Source: Trema orientale (Eukaryota > Streptophyta > Magnoliopsida > Rosales > Cannabaceae). From it: 64,000 bases of DNA. Below the pieces are notes generated by a model. It was not told where the DNA came from. It searched no databases and was given only the letters and a program-made list of their open reading frames with translations. Of the stretch, positions 22,737 through 33,479 are shown piece by piece. The DNA is taken from contig JXTC01000327.1 of the NCBI GenBank assembly GCA_002914845.1, forward strand, positions 30,830 through 94,829. The letters run 5' to 3'. The translations under genes and the position numbers were made by a program. How positions within the stretch are numbered: position 1 is the first letter of the stretch; the number at the start of each line of letters is the position of its first letter.

Positions 22737-24650
22737 ATTGGTATCAGAGTGGGACACTAACATTTTTAGTGAGATCTTGCAGTATATTTGATCTGATTTT
22801 TCAGGTATGTCATTACTTGCTGAAGGTGGGTCCATTTCACGCCCTCCACTCCTTGATGGCACGAACTACTTCTATTAGAAGGCACGCATGAAAGCCTTCA
22901 TCAAGGCTCTTGATGAAAATCTTGCTTTGTTGACGAAAAATATGGGTAAGATGACAAAATCAGGCAACACCAATAAAGGAATTCAATGTAGGGAATGCGA
23001 GGGGTATGGCCATGTGCAAGCTGAGTGTGCCAATACTTTGAAGAAAAAGGCAAAGGCTATGAGCTCTATATGGAGTGGTGAGGAATCTGAAAGTAGTCGA
23101 GAAGAAGATGATAATCATGTAAGTAATCACATAGCCTTTGGTGTTTCTTTGGTTTCGGATGATGTTTGTTCTTTGAAGAAATCTGTAGGTCGTGTTGCAA
23201 CACAGTCTACGCGAAAAAGTTCTGTTACAACATCCTGGACAGAAAAAGATCATGATACAGATTCTAACAGTGTTGAATCTGAACTGAACGAAGAATCAAT
23301 TCAAGCATCATATGAGAATATGTATTCTCAATGGATTAGAGTAGTTGATCAGAACAGATCGCTTGAAGGAAGGATTTCTGCCCTTATTCAGTACAAGGAG
23401 AATTCAGAAAACAAAGTGCAGAAATTGGAGGCTTTGCTTGTTGAAAAAGAAGCAAAGTTAAAAGAAGTCTCGGCTGAACTTGAAAGGACTCAAAAGTCCT
23501 TAAAAATGTTGAATTCAGGGACTTCTAGTTTGGATCATATTTTGTCCGTTGGAAAATCCAGTTCTGATCATAAAGGACTCAGATTTAAAGATGAGTACTC
23601 TAACTCCAAAACTATTTTTGTTAAGAGTTCGGTTTCTAAATTTGGTGCAGGAACAAGTATCGATGTTACAACACAGAAATCATTTGTTGTAACACAGAAT
23701 AAATTGCTTCACCAGTAATAGGTAACCGTGCTGATGTTGCAACACACATTGCAACACACCAGAAATCAGCAGCATCTGGTTCGACAGGTAAGTACGGTAA
23801 GTTTATTCCAACTTGTCACTTTTGCGGTGTTAAAAGTCATATCAGACCTCAGTGTTTTACATTGATGAATTTTTTGGAAAATAAATATTTGTCACACATG
23901 ATTCCTTTCCAAAGAAAAACACCTAGGAAAAAGATTGATTTTTCAAATAAAACAAGGAAAGTTTGGATAAAGAAATCAGATTTGAATTGTTCTACTTCTT
24001 TAACTTATTTTAGAACATGTGCTACTAACGATATTGGGTGTTCTAAACACATAACAGGTGACAAAACTATACTGGTGGATCATAAGAAGAATGAGATAAA
24101 TAGCTTTATTGATGAAGCTGTGGGGGATCATGGTTCAAAAACGCATGTTACAACACAGCCTGATGCTATTGCAGATCCAGACAGTCATGTTTCAACGCCA
24201 AATTCTGATGTTGCTACATCAACTGAACAGAGAGATATTATATCTGCTGAACCCCCATCCAAGATGAAGAAAAATCATCCGTCTAACCTAATGACAGGTA
24301 GTATTGATGATTTCATGGTTACAAGGAAAAGGTATACGAATTTGATGAAATATGTATGCTTTTCTTCTTTGATTGAGCCTAAATTAAACTCACTAATTTT
24401 AAAAAAGTTGATACAGAGATATAACTTGCAGATATTTCCACAAAATCTTTTGACATTGATCGTTTTTTATTCCTTAAGAAAAACCTTAGGGATATGTTCC
24501 ATGTGATTTATTACTTTTAATTTTGTGCTAAATTTTGCCTTTTAAAGTTGGGATATTTTTATCTGAAAAACTTAAAGAAAATCTGGAAAAAGATGAATTT
24601 TTGTCAATTATGAATTGATTTTCTAATATATAATTTTTGTTATTTAAGTA
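22737..24650 (+). pseudogene. Copia gag-pol, internally deleted (SIRE/Maximus-like)
   Basis: Gag starts at ATG 22807 (MSLLAEGGSISRPPLLDGTN), but a TAG interrupts the expected YW-KARM. A CCHC zinc knuckle follows (CRECEGYGHVQAECA, about 22990-23034). Pol survives only in pieces: a GCSKHITGDK protease-region motif (about 24037-24066), PSNLMTGSIDDFMVTRKRYTNLMKYVCF (reverse transcriptase lead-in, about 24274-24360), and the very C-terminus (near 24440-24505). Integrase and most of RT/RNase H are deleted. A short DVATQ/HVTTQ-like motif, coded by TGTTRCAACA repeats, recurs through the ORF. The stretch after the coding end (24506-24650) is the element's 3' leader, cut by the inversion breakpoint. 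Confidence 0.8.
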
Positions 24651-24689
24651 ATGTTATGGCCACATCAGCACTTCTCCAGACAGTGCAGC

Positions 24690-26094
24690 AAAGCTAGTGG
24701 CAAGATCGGGACTTAAGAATGATCTAGAATCAACTCCAAAAATGGTGAACAATTGGAAGGATAGAGTACAAACAGAGAAGGATTTGTGCTTTTTATAGGG
24801 AAGCTAGCGATAGCTGACAATCCTCACCTTAGAGAGATCATTCTTGCTGAGGCTCATAAGTCCAAATTTGCAGTAAATCCTTGTAGCACAAAGATGTACC
24901 ACGATCTGAAAAGATAGTACTGGTGGAAAAGTATAAAGTGTGACGTAGTTACTTTTATAGCTAAGTGCATGACTTGTCACCAAGTTAAAGCTGAACACTA
25001 GAGGCCAGCTGGACTACTACAACCTTTACCCATACCGACGTAGAAATGGGATAAGATCACAATAGACTTTATGATGGGTTTACCAACGACTTGGAGAAAG
25101 AATGATGCAGTTTGGGTGATTGTTGATCGGATGATAAAGACTGCTCATTTCATACCAATCAGGTCTAATTTTTCACTCAACAAGCTTAGTCGTCTCTGTA
25201 TCGACAATATTATTTGATTGCATGGGGTGCCATCAAGCATAGTTTCTGACTGAGACCCATGGTTTACATCCAAGTTCTGGAGAGTTTTGCAGAGAGCTTT
25301 AGGGACAGAACTAAATCTCAGTACAGCTCATCATCCTCAGACAGATAGCCAGTCCGAGAGGACTATTCAAATTCTAAAGGCTCCTCTATACTAGATTTTG
25401 GTGGAAGCTGGGATGATCACCTGTCATTAGTGGAGTTTGCTTATAACAACAGCTACCAAACCAGTCTTGGCATGAATGAGGTATTATATGGGAGACCATG
25501 TAGATCACCCTTGTGTTAAGCTGATGCACTCTTGGGATAAAATTGATAAAAGAGACTACTGAGAAGATTATCAAGACTCGGGAAAGGCTCAAGGTTATGC
25601 AGAGTCATTAGAAAAGCTATGCAGACCCAAAGCGATGCGAAGTAGAGTTCAAAATTGGTGATCAAGTATTCTTAAAAGTAACGCCAAGGCGTGGGATCAC
25701 TAGATTTGGACTTAAAGACAAATTGACTCCAAGGTATATTGGACCATTCGAGATTACTTCTCGAATTAGGCCAGTAGCATATCGCTTGGACTTTGCACCA
25801 CATTTGGGCTAAGTGCACAATGTATTTCATGTCTCGATGCTCAGAAAGTATGCGCCTAACCCATCACATGTCATTCAGTGTGTCGAAGTGTCGTTACAAG
25901 AAGACATAATATATGAGGAACAACCAGTTCTAATACTAGGAAGAGAGCTTAAAGTGCTTCAAAACAGAGAGATACCCCTTGTTAAAATTCTCTGGCAACA
26001 TCACAAAGAAGACGAAACCACTTGGGAGCTTGGAATAGAAATGTATGAGAAATATCCTCATTTGTTTAACTTTCAGCTTGAAGTTGTACTTTGA
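24690..26094 (+). pseudogene. Gypsy (chromovirus) integrase and chromodomain, 3' half of pol
   Basis: Integrase zinc-binding region (LAIADNPHLREIILAEAHKS...KCMTCHQVKAEH, about 24799-25000), then the integrase core (KWDKITIDFMMGLPTTWRK, VIVDRMIKTAHFIPIR, then [13 protein letters not shown]) and a C-terminal GPFEITSRI...VFHVSMLRKY leading to a chromodomain-like end (KILWQHHKEDETTWELGIEM) that stops at 26094. In-frame stops and small indels break it. Reverse transcriptase, protease and gag of a matching element are on the minus strand at 33.5-36.6 kb. Chromodomain integrases are known to bias insertion toward particular chromatin. Confidence 0.82.
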
Positions 26095-26139
26095 CCTTTA
26101 TGTTGTATTCGAATTTCAGGGTGAAATTCCTTTAAGGAG

Positions 26140-27554
26140 CAGAGGATATAAAATTTTGAAACTTTTAAGGGTAATTTGGACTTTTTAAAGCAAATGGCAT
26201 TGTTTTAATTTTGGATTTTTAGATTAAAATAATAAAAATATCTGGCATATTTTATTCATTTGCAATAGTGCCCAGAAACTGCATAAAAGGGCTTCAAAAC
26301 TCTAAATTCTAAAAGAGAAAGGCTTGGAAGAGAGAAAAAGAGAGAAATGAGCAGTTTCTCTTCCAGCTCCGCCATGCCGTCATCACCGACCAGCTCTGGT
26401 CACGCAGCGGCCCGCGTCGGAGATGAGTCACCGATGATCAAAACCAGACCGGAAACTGCTGTTTAAGCACCTGAGTGACCAACGGGGAATTTTTCGAGCG
26501 TCATTAGCTGGTATTACTACCATATCGAGGCAGGGGTTCGATTACCTAATTTTATATCTGTTTTGAGTTCTTATTACATTAAAATTTATTTATGAAAAAT
26601 TGTGATCTTACGATAGTTTAATTAATTGCTGTAAATTGTTGAGTTATGCTAGGATTGGACTGTGTGGATTATTTTACATATTTTGATATTGTGATTTTGA
26701 GGTAAAATAACAATGTGCTATCCGTGTATAGTAAATTCCAGAATAATGCCAAATTAGATTTTTAAACCATGATTTGTATATTGGATGCATAGTTGTTGTG
26801 TACTATTACATATTGCACATGCTATAGGATTACACACTTAAGTTCCATTATAGCATCATGGTATTTTTAGATCGCTGTCAAGTTACTGCAACGCTAGGTG
26901 AGAGACGTAAGCCCCTGCGCAGGTTTTTGACTGATACACCTATGGTAGTGTCAGGATAATGGGTACCTCTGATACAGAGGTATTATAGGGCCGTGATTTA
27001 TAATATGTACAATTATGTAAATTAAGATTTGATTTTCAATATGTGATTATTCTGAATACCAATGATTTATAAACTTGATTTATAAATAGATTTAAAGATA
27101 CTAAGCATGCAGGTTTGGGAAATTGCATCCATCCAAAAGATAATTGAGTTCCTACTGAGCATGTGAATGAGCACCCCTTACTTTTTCTCTCTCAGGTAGA
27201 GCTCGGTGTGATTTTGGAAATTTGGGAGCTGAATTATGAGTAGCTATTTACTATGTTGGAAACTGGTAACTTTGTAAGATATTTCTGTTAATTATATTGG
27301 CTTGTAATAAAATACTTAAGGACCCGTTTCACGGACTTAGTCTGTATAATTAGTGGCTGCATTGTGAGACTATTGATGATGATACTTGGTTTATTTTAAT
27401 AAATTTCATTAGCAATATACGTCTAATGGTGATCATTATACTGTGAGAACTTTATTTTTAAAATTGTTTTTATAAATTTTTCAAAAATAATTTTTGAATT
27501 TCCACTTGTGAAATTCTCTTTCTGCCATTGGTCTAGTGTGAATGCTCAGTACGT
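26140..27554 (+). mobile_element. Gypsy 3' LTR, degenerate
   Basis: Aligns with the inverted LTR at 36724-38894: shared AAGCAAATGGCATTGTT, TTTGCAATAGTGCCCA, AAAAGGGCTTCAAAACTC, GAGTGACCAACGGGG, CCCTGCGCAGGTTTTTG and ACTTGTGAAATTCTCTTTC. The right edge is fuzzy (about 27541-27554). It is about 0.75 kb shorter than the other LTR, mainly because it lacks the stretch equivalent to roughly 37860-38550. Confidence 0.75.
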
Positions 27555-28080
27555 TTGTTAGGAGTGTGTGTAAATTTTGGCATTTTGTAAATACATGTTG
27601 TGCCTGTTGTAATTACATTTTTACCATAGTAAAAGTAAATAGGTTATTTTCACTAGAGATCCAATTCATGATAAACATCTGCAACTAGTTACTTTCGCTT
27701 GTTAATCAAATAAAACTAATGAACAAAGAAATTGTCTTCACCACAAGTATCTCATGTCATCTGTTCAGTCACTATTATTATTGTAATTTCATCAATAAAA
27801 GAACTGATGATATGCTATGAAATAAAAAATATTTCTGGGTTTTAAATTTTTAACTGATGATTCCTTTTCTTACTCCATGTAGTTGAAATAGTTACAATTT
27901 GCTAATAAATGAAAAATGAAACATACATAATGGATAATTTAAAAATCTTTTTAACTTAAAAATTGCTTCTTTTTTTTTAATAATACAAAAAAATTGCTTC
28001 TTAAAAATTGCTTCTTTTAATAATAAAAAAAGGTCCCTTTTTTGAATGAGGTTCGAGAAAAATAAATTGGATATATATAT
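27555..28080. other. CRK2 upstream flank
   Basis: From about 27785 rightward the sequence matches the CRK1 upstream region (15770 down to 15490) in inverted orientation. The first 230 bp are unassigned AT-rich DNA. Confidence 0.6.
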
Positions 28081-28228
28081 AGGGTGCGTCTACAGTAGGG
28101 GCACCCCTACGTAGGGCTCCTATTATACACTGTTTGATAAGAATCTGTGTATAAATAGATTCCCACAGATTCTCATCAAACGGTGTATAAACATGGACTT
28201 TACATAGGGATGCCCCTATTGTAGACGC

Positions 28229-28232
<4 letters not shown>
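28081..28232. mobile_element. MITE in the CRK2 upstream region
   Basis: Relative of the element at 15317-15488, inverted with the rest of the CRK2 block. Ends: AGGGTGCGTCTACAGTAGGG and, from the right, AGAGGCGTCTACAATAGGGG. A (TA)n microsatellite follows at about 28233-28266. Confidence 0.75.
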
Positions 28233-28269
<37 letters not shown>

Positions 28270-28630
28270 ATAATAACTATCACGACATTTTTTTAAAATT
28301 TTTTATTATGAAATTAACGCATAGAATAGTCTTAATTCAAACCATTCTCTCCCCCCACACACTTTCAAAAATTGTAGGCCACTAAAAGTCCTAGACCTAT
28401 TTCAAAAAACAAAAGAAAAAAATACTTAGATCAACTGAACTAAGTCTCAATTAGCTATCACATCACCTTATTACGTACACAAGAAAAAAAAAATTAATCT
28501 ACCGCAAAAGTATTCATGTAACAGTACTTTTGAAGAAATTTCCAACATAATCAAATACTCCATCTGCCCTGTTCTTTCTATAATTTTGCCCCATAATTTC
28601 AACAAGACACGACTTTTCAAAGCTTGGGCG

Positions 28631-28670
28631 TTGACGTTGACGTTGACGTGGACGAAAAATCAACTTGACA
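28631..28670 (+). promoter_or_regulatory. Triplicated W-box upstream of CRK2
   Basis: Three back-to-back TTGACG hexamers (28631-28648) and a TTGACA (28665-28670), about 115-150 bp upstream of the former start codon. The collinear CRK1 site has one TTGACG. The gene is dead, so the expansion is only an evolutionary trace unless it still drives transcription. Confidence 0.45.
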
Positions 28671-28783
28671 TGTTGTAGAGTAATAAAGTTACCCGATCGA
28701 ACACGCTTCCTTAAAGAACCTTTGAAGCTCCATAAACCGATCGTCGGTCGGTGCTGTCCCATAAACATATTTCCGTACCCATC

Positions 28784-30637
28784 ATTAGGATACATTACTT
28801 CAATCTCTTCATTATCAGTCTTATTGTCATTTTTACTGCAGCTGAATCCTACATTTTAAATCCTACCTACCTTTCTCATGCGTGCTCAAACGCAAGTACT
28901 ACTTTCACTCCTAAATCCTAATAGCATCTACCAATCAAATCTTAATGAGGTCCTCAGGAACCTTTCTTTTAAGGCAAATCTTGGAGAAAAATTCTACCGA
29001 ATCGAAGTGGGGGCAGTCTTTGGTAGCTACCTTTGCCGTGGAGACGTCAACGCTACTATGTGCAAGGATTGCGTGGCATTCGCAACAAAGGACGCAACTG
29101 AGAAGTGTCCTGTTGGCAGGATATATTGATTTGGTACGAAGAATGCATGTTACGGTACTCGTATCGATCTTTTTTCGATACTGTGGACGAGATGCCCTCA
29201 GTTTATTATTGGATAAATAAAAATAATATAACGGAGCAGGACCGTTTTCGAATTACACTCGAGCAGAGTATGAACGAGTCTGTCAGTGAAGTTGACAATG
29301 GAGCAAAACGTTTCCTCACGAAGAAAGTCAGGTTTAATGCCTTTCAGACCATTTAGGGCATCTCCAACCCTATACCCTTTTGGTGTTAAAAACCTTCTCC
29401 AACCTTACACCATTTTTGACACCAAATTTAGTGTAATGAATAGTATTACACCAAATCAAATTTGGTGTAAAACTATTCAAATTTTTTTATTTCCCCAATA
29501 GTTCTATTTTTATAACTTCCTACAAATTTATTCTCAATATATTTTTTTTATTAACCTTGATTATTTATAATGATTTAATTTATTTCATAATTAATTTAAT
29601 TTGACTAAATGATACAAATATTAATAAATATTAAAATATAATTACTCATTAAAATTTATGATCTAAAAACTTCATAATATGCGAAAAATTAACATTAAAT
29701 ACCAATATAAACTAAAATTCTAACAACATTTTAGCAAATACAAGATAAACTAAAACAATAACAACATAACTAAGTTTCAAACAATATTTTAGTAAATAAG
29801 GCATAAACTAAAACAATAAAAACAAGAACTACAGCAAGAAACTAAAACCCGGTTTCAAGAATTTCTAGCTCGACATAGACAAATCAAGGATAAAGAGGCT
29901 CACATTGCACTTCGAAATGCATTAATTGATCATTTGTGGAATGAATATACTAATTCAGAGAATTAAATGTCGACCAATGTGGAACTAAGATTATTGTTTT
30001 ATATATGTAATCCTTTTTTGTTTATTTGTGGTATTAAACGTTGTTTTTTTTTTTCTAGTGTTTTATTAAATGCAATATTTAGTTAATTAAAAGTAATTTA
30101 TTAATTTTTAGTATTGTTAATTTATTTGAATATTTTTTTCCAATAATTTACAATATTGTGTCAAGTAATATATAGATGTAGTAGTTTGTAAAATAAATTA
30201 ATTGTTGAAGGACTAAAAAAATAGAGAGTAGAAAGAGAATATTCTTTTTAGTGTAACTTTTAGTATAATGGGTTGGAGTCAACTTATGAAATGGTGTGAA
30301 AATTACACTATTTTAGTGTAAAAGTTATACTATTTTGGTATTATGGGTTGAAGATGGCCTTACACCCTTATGCAGTGTACGCAGGACTTATCTGGTGATG
30401 ATTGCACCAGATGCCTTCGCGATGCGATTGGAAGTTTATCCGTTTTTTGTACTGGAAAATTAGGTGGAGGATGTTTGTTCGCAAGTTGTAACGTTAGGTA
30501 TGAAATGTACCCGCTTTACTACGAAAGTACGTCTAATCCAACACTTGTATTTCCACCGCCTCCCCCTCCATCAACTTCAGGTTCGATTACAAGGCCGCCA
30601 CAGACGGCAGAGTCGTCGCCCCCTCTGCCTTCTCCAG
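28784..30637 (+). pseudogene. CRK2 exon 1 (signal peptide and DUF26 domains), broken
   Basis: Collinear with CRK1 exon 1. Lesions, left to right: the start ATG is ATT (28784-28786); about 10 extra bases near 28910 shift the frame and add stops; two codons plus two flanking residues are lost after YRIEVG; one base is lost near 29115 after KCPV; and a 1004-bp Harbinger element sits in the second DUF26 domain (29356-30359). After the insertion the frame reads [17 protein letters not shown]... to the Pro-rich stalk, ending at a preserved CAG|GTTATT donor (30637). First-domain [13 protein letters not shown] and second-domain [13 protein letters not shown] keep C-X8-C-X2-C. Exons 2-3 lie at 20975-21321 on the other strand; exons 4-7 are absent. 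Confidence 0.9.
29356..30359 (+). mobile_element. PIF/Harbinger deletion derivative inserted in CRK2
   Basis: 1004 bp with inverted ends GGGCATCTCCAACCC / GGCCATCTTCAACCC and the TTA target duplication on both sides (29353-29355 and 30360-30362), as expected of PIF/Harbinger. Removing it rejoins the CRK2 second DUF26 domain. Inside, around 29860-29965, the plus strand encodes a short remnant (HRQIKDKEAHIALRNALIDH LWNEY, split by me only for length) that resembles the C-terminus of Harbinger-type or related ORFs; the rest is deleted. Confidence 0.88.
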
Positions 30638-31211
30638 GTTATTTACAACAATATAGAAGTAAAAAAATTTTTGTCTTCTATTTTCAAATTTCTCTATTCA
30701 TTTCAATTGATTATCCATCAATTAATAACAACCTAATTACTTACTTATTTTTAAGGGTCATCTAGTAACATTTCTAATTTGTTTTGACAAAATACCTCCT
30801 TGCCACTAATTTTTGCAAAGTGACACTTTATTTATCACATGATTATGGACAAAAAAAAGAGCATGGATTGCTGCAAAATCGTTAGTTGTTCTTAAATTTA
30901 AGGAACCGATTCAGGATGTTTAAAGAACCAATTCAAGATGTGTACATATAGCGAGAAAAGACTAAAAGAAAAAGAAAAAAAGAAAAATGACAAGTCATTG
31001 GTTAAGACTATAATTTTGATGAAAAGCGAGACTATTTTTGCCAATTTTGGAGCAGAGTACGTACTTTCACTACTTTTGAGGCAAAATATTCTAAAATCAT
31101 AATACTTGGTAAAGTAGATCCAGAGTTAATTTTTGTCCTTTTTTTGATGCCTATTAACATTATCATTAATGTTTTTAAGGCTTTAAGGCTCACAACCTCG
31201 TACATGTTACA
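30638..31211 (+). pseudogene. CRK2 intron 1, first part
   Basis: Matches CRK1 intron 1 (13957 down to about 13455), including AGAGTTAATTTTTG and GATGCCTATTAACATTA. It ends at the Copia LTR with the target duplication (31207-31211, TGTAA on the minus strand). Confidence 0.85.
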
Positions 31212-32333
31212 TGTTAGGTCCGCTAATCAGATATTATCGAACATAATTAATTTTTAATTACTTACGTAAGGTGGTAATGCGGAAATTATAAAAATAACAC
31301 AAGATATTTTTACTTAGTTCAGTTATCTCCCGATAACCTACGTCCAAGGAGCCACGCCCAGAGAATAAACACTATTAGTAAAGTTTGAATGAATACAAAC
31401 ACCAATTTGACTTATACAATAAAAGACTCCCTCTTTTGATTGTCGCAATGTGGATGTATTCCTTCACCAATGTATTTAGCGAGCACCACTCGTCTTAGGT
31501 TGACTTCGTTCTTCTAAAATCCCTCCAGATATTGAAGTCGATCTTCTCCCAAAGACAATCAGTACCTCTCCCGAAGCACTGTCACTCAAACGACTAGGAC
31601 ACCTCCTAAGTCTAACATATGGCTAAAAAAAAAATCTTTCTTTTACACTCAATAGCCGAAACACAATAGTAGTCTCTCTACCTAAAGCTACTCTTGAGTG
31701 GTCTTTAAATAGAGAAGGGAGCAAGCCTTCACGTGTATGATCTGTAAAACAGTATTTAGGAGCATTTAATATTGATTAGAAGACTTGCAAGATCAGCCAA
31801 GTTTGTTACCAAACTTAGAAAAACGGATCTGAAAAATAATTGCTGATTCTGTCCACGTGTTGCAACATGATCTGTCAACCAGTCATGTTATAACAGAAAA
31901 GGAAACTTTCAGATTACTTTCCTGAAACAAAATAATCAGTTACTCAAACATTTTTTTACAGCTAATAGCACGAATTAGAGTAACTTTAATTAGTGAGAAT
32001 CAGCACAAATGAGTTAAGGAAACTTCCATAAAAGATATTAACATAAAATATTCATTTAAAGGAATTTCCTTAATGAAATAGTGACATATTAATGACATAT
32101 ACTCAAAACCAATTTAGGTGAGAGTCACTTACTTATTTCCTATCAATTAAATCCGTGTATGCATTAATAAGATCAGATTTTTATGATTGACAACTATACA
32201 AATCGTGACCTAAAGCATATAAAAGGCAAATACTGAAAAATCAAATCCAATCAAATATTTAGTCGCATATTGTAACATGACCAGGAAACTAGTTATGTTG
32301 CAACATGAAGTTGCCAACAGATTTTCCCTTTCA
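31212..32333 (-). mobile_element. Copia retrotransposon 3' LTR
   Basis: Inverted copy of 21613-22736 (minus strand starts TGAAAGGGAAAATC at 32333 and ends CCTAACA at 31212). It is preceded on the minus strand by a polypurine tract, CCAAAGGGGGAG (32347-32336), which marks it as a 3' LTR. The outer flank carries TGTAA, matching the flank of the 5' LTR on the other strand. Confidence 0.92.
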
Positions 32334-33450
32334 ATCTCCCCCTTTGGCATCTTTTAGACAAATATTTGATATGCCTGTAAAACAAAGTCAGTATGTATAT
32401 CTATATGCTTTCTCCCCCTTTTGGACAAAAGATCCAAAGGCAATGAAAATAAACACAAAAACAAATGATAAAAACTGTCAAACATAAAACATCTGATCAC
32501 AGTTTTATCTTTCATGGCTCCCCTCAGAAAAACTCCCACTCACTAAATAACATGATCATCAAAAAGGAAGGAAAGAAGCATGTCTTCCATTAATTTTGAG
32601 GATTCATCACAACCAAAAGCTTCTGCAAAACTAGAAAAACCATCAAAAGAAGTAGGAGAAAAGAAAGTGAACAATGATAAAAGAAATATGCAAAGACAAC
32701 CCTTTCGTTACCCATAACTGAAAAAAGAAATAAATTAGAGCTAAAAAAGTTTTGAGAAATCGAACAACCAGCTTTTGGAATATGTTTCAACATATGACAT
32801 CAACAAGCAGATTTTCCATTAATAATTTTAAAAAAAATCATTTTATTCCCATGTTGTAATATGCCTCATTTTGCCACAAAGTCAGAACTTTTCATATGGA
32901 AAGCTAGAATGAAAAATAGAAATTAATGAATTTTTATTAATCATAAAATGATTTTAAAATAGACAGATCTTACTATTTTTATCCTCCAATTTTCAAAAAA
33001 TTTTAGGTCAAATCAATCACCAAAAATTGAAAAATAACTGACATACCTTATTTTGCTGATCTCCACAAAAATTCACATTTATTACAGGCTTTTGTGTGTA
33101 CTGTGATTTCTTGAGCAGTACAACTTTGTTTATTACTACTGCATTTTTTTTTATTTATAACAGCACAAAAATGAAGTACCCACAGTCAGCAGCTTTCACT
33201 CTATCACTAAAGTAGCCCTTTTCACATGGTAGATCGTCTTCTACTGTATTTGTGATACATAGCACCGGATTACTCATGGATGGCTTTCACACATCAGTGT
33301 AGGTAGCTTTTTCTGACTATGGAGCCTGTTTTCACCAAAATTCTTTTCTGAGATCAAACAATCAAAAGTTAGTCAGTCAAAATCCAATTTAAGATTTTCA
33401 ATTTTTCCTAAAATATTTAAAGATTTCATTGTCAATCTCAAAATACTACA
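32334..33450 (-). mobile_element. Copia 3' non-coding region and inversion junction
   Basis: Minus-strand continuation upstream of the polypurine tract. It contains further TGTTRCAACA-like words (for example near 32793 and 32860) seen across the Copia element. Somewhere between about 32840 and 33450 it changes to Gypsy sequence; I could not place the junction exactly. A stretch near 33170-33370 has no assignment. Confidence 0.5.
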
Positions 33451-33479
33451 AATTATTTTCACCAATTACCACTGAATTC

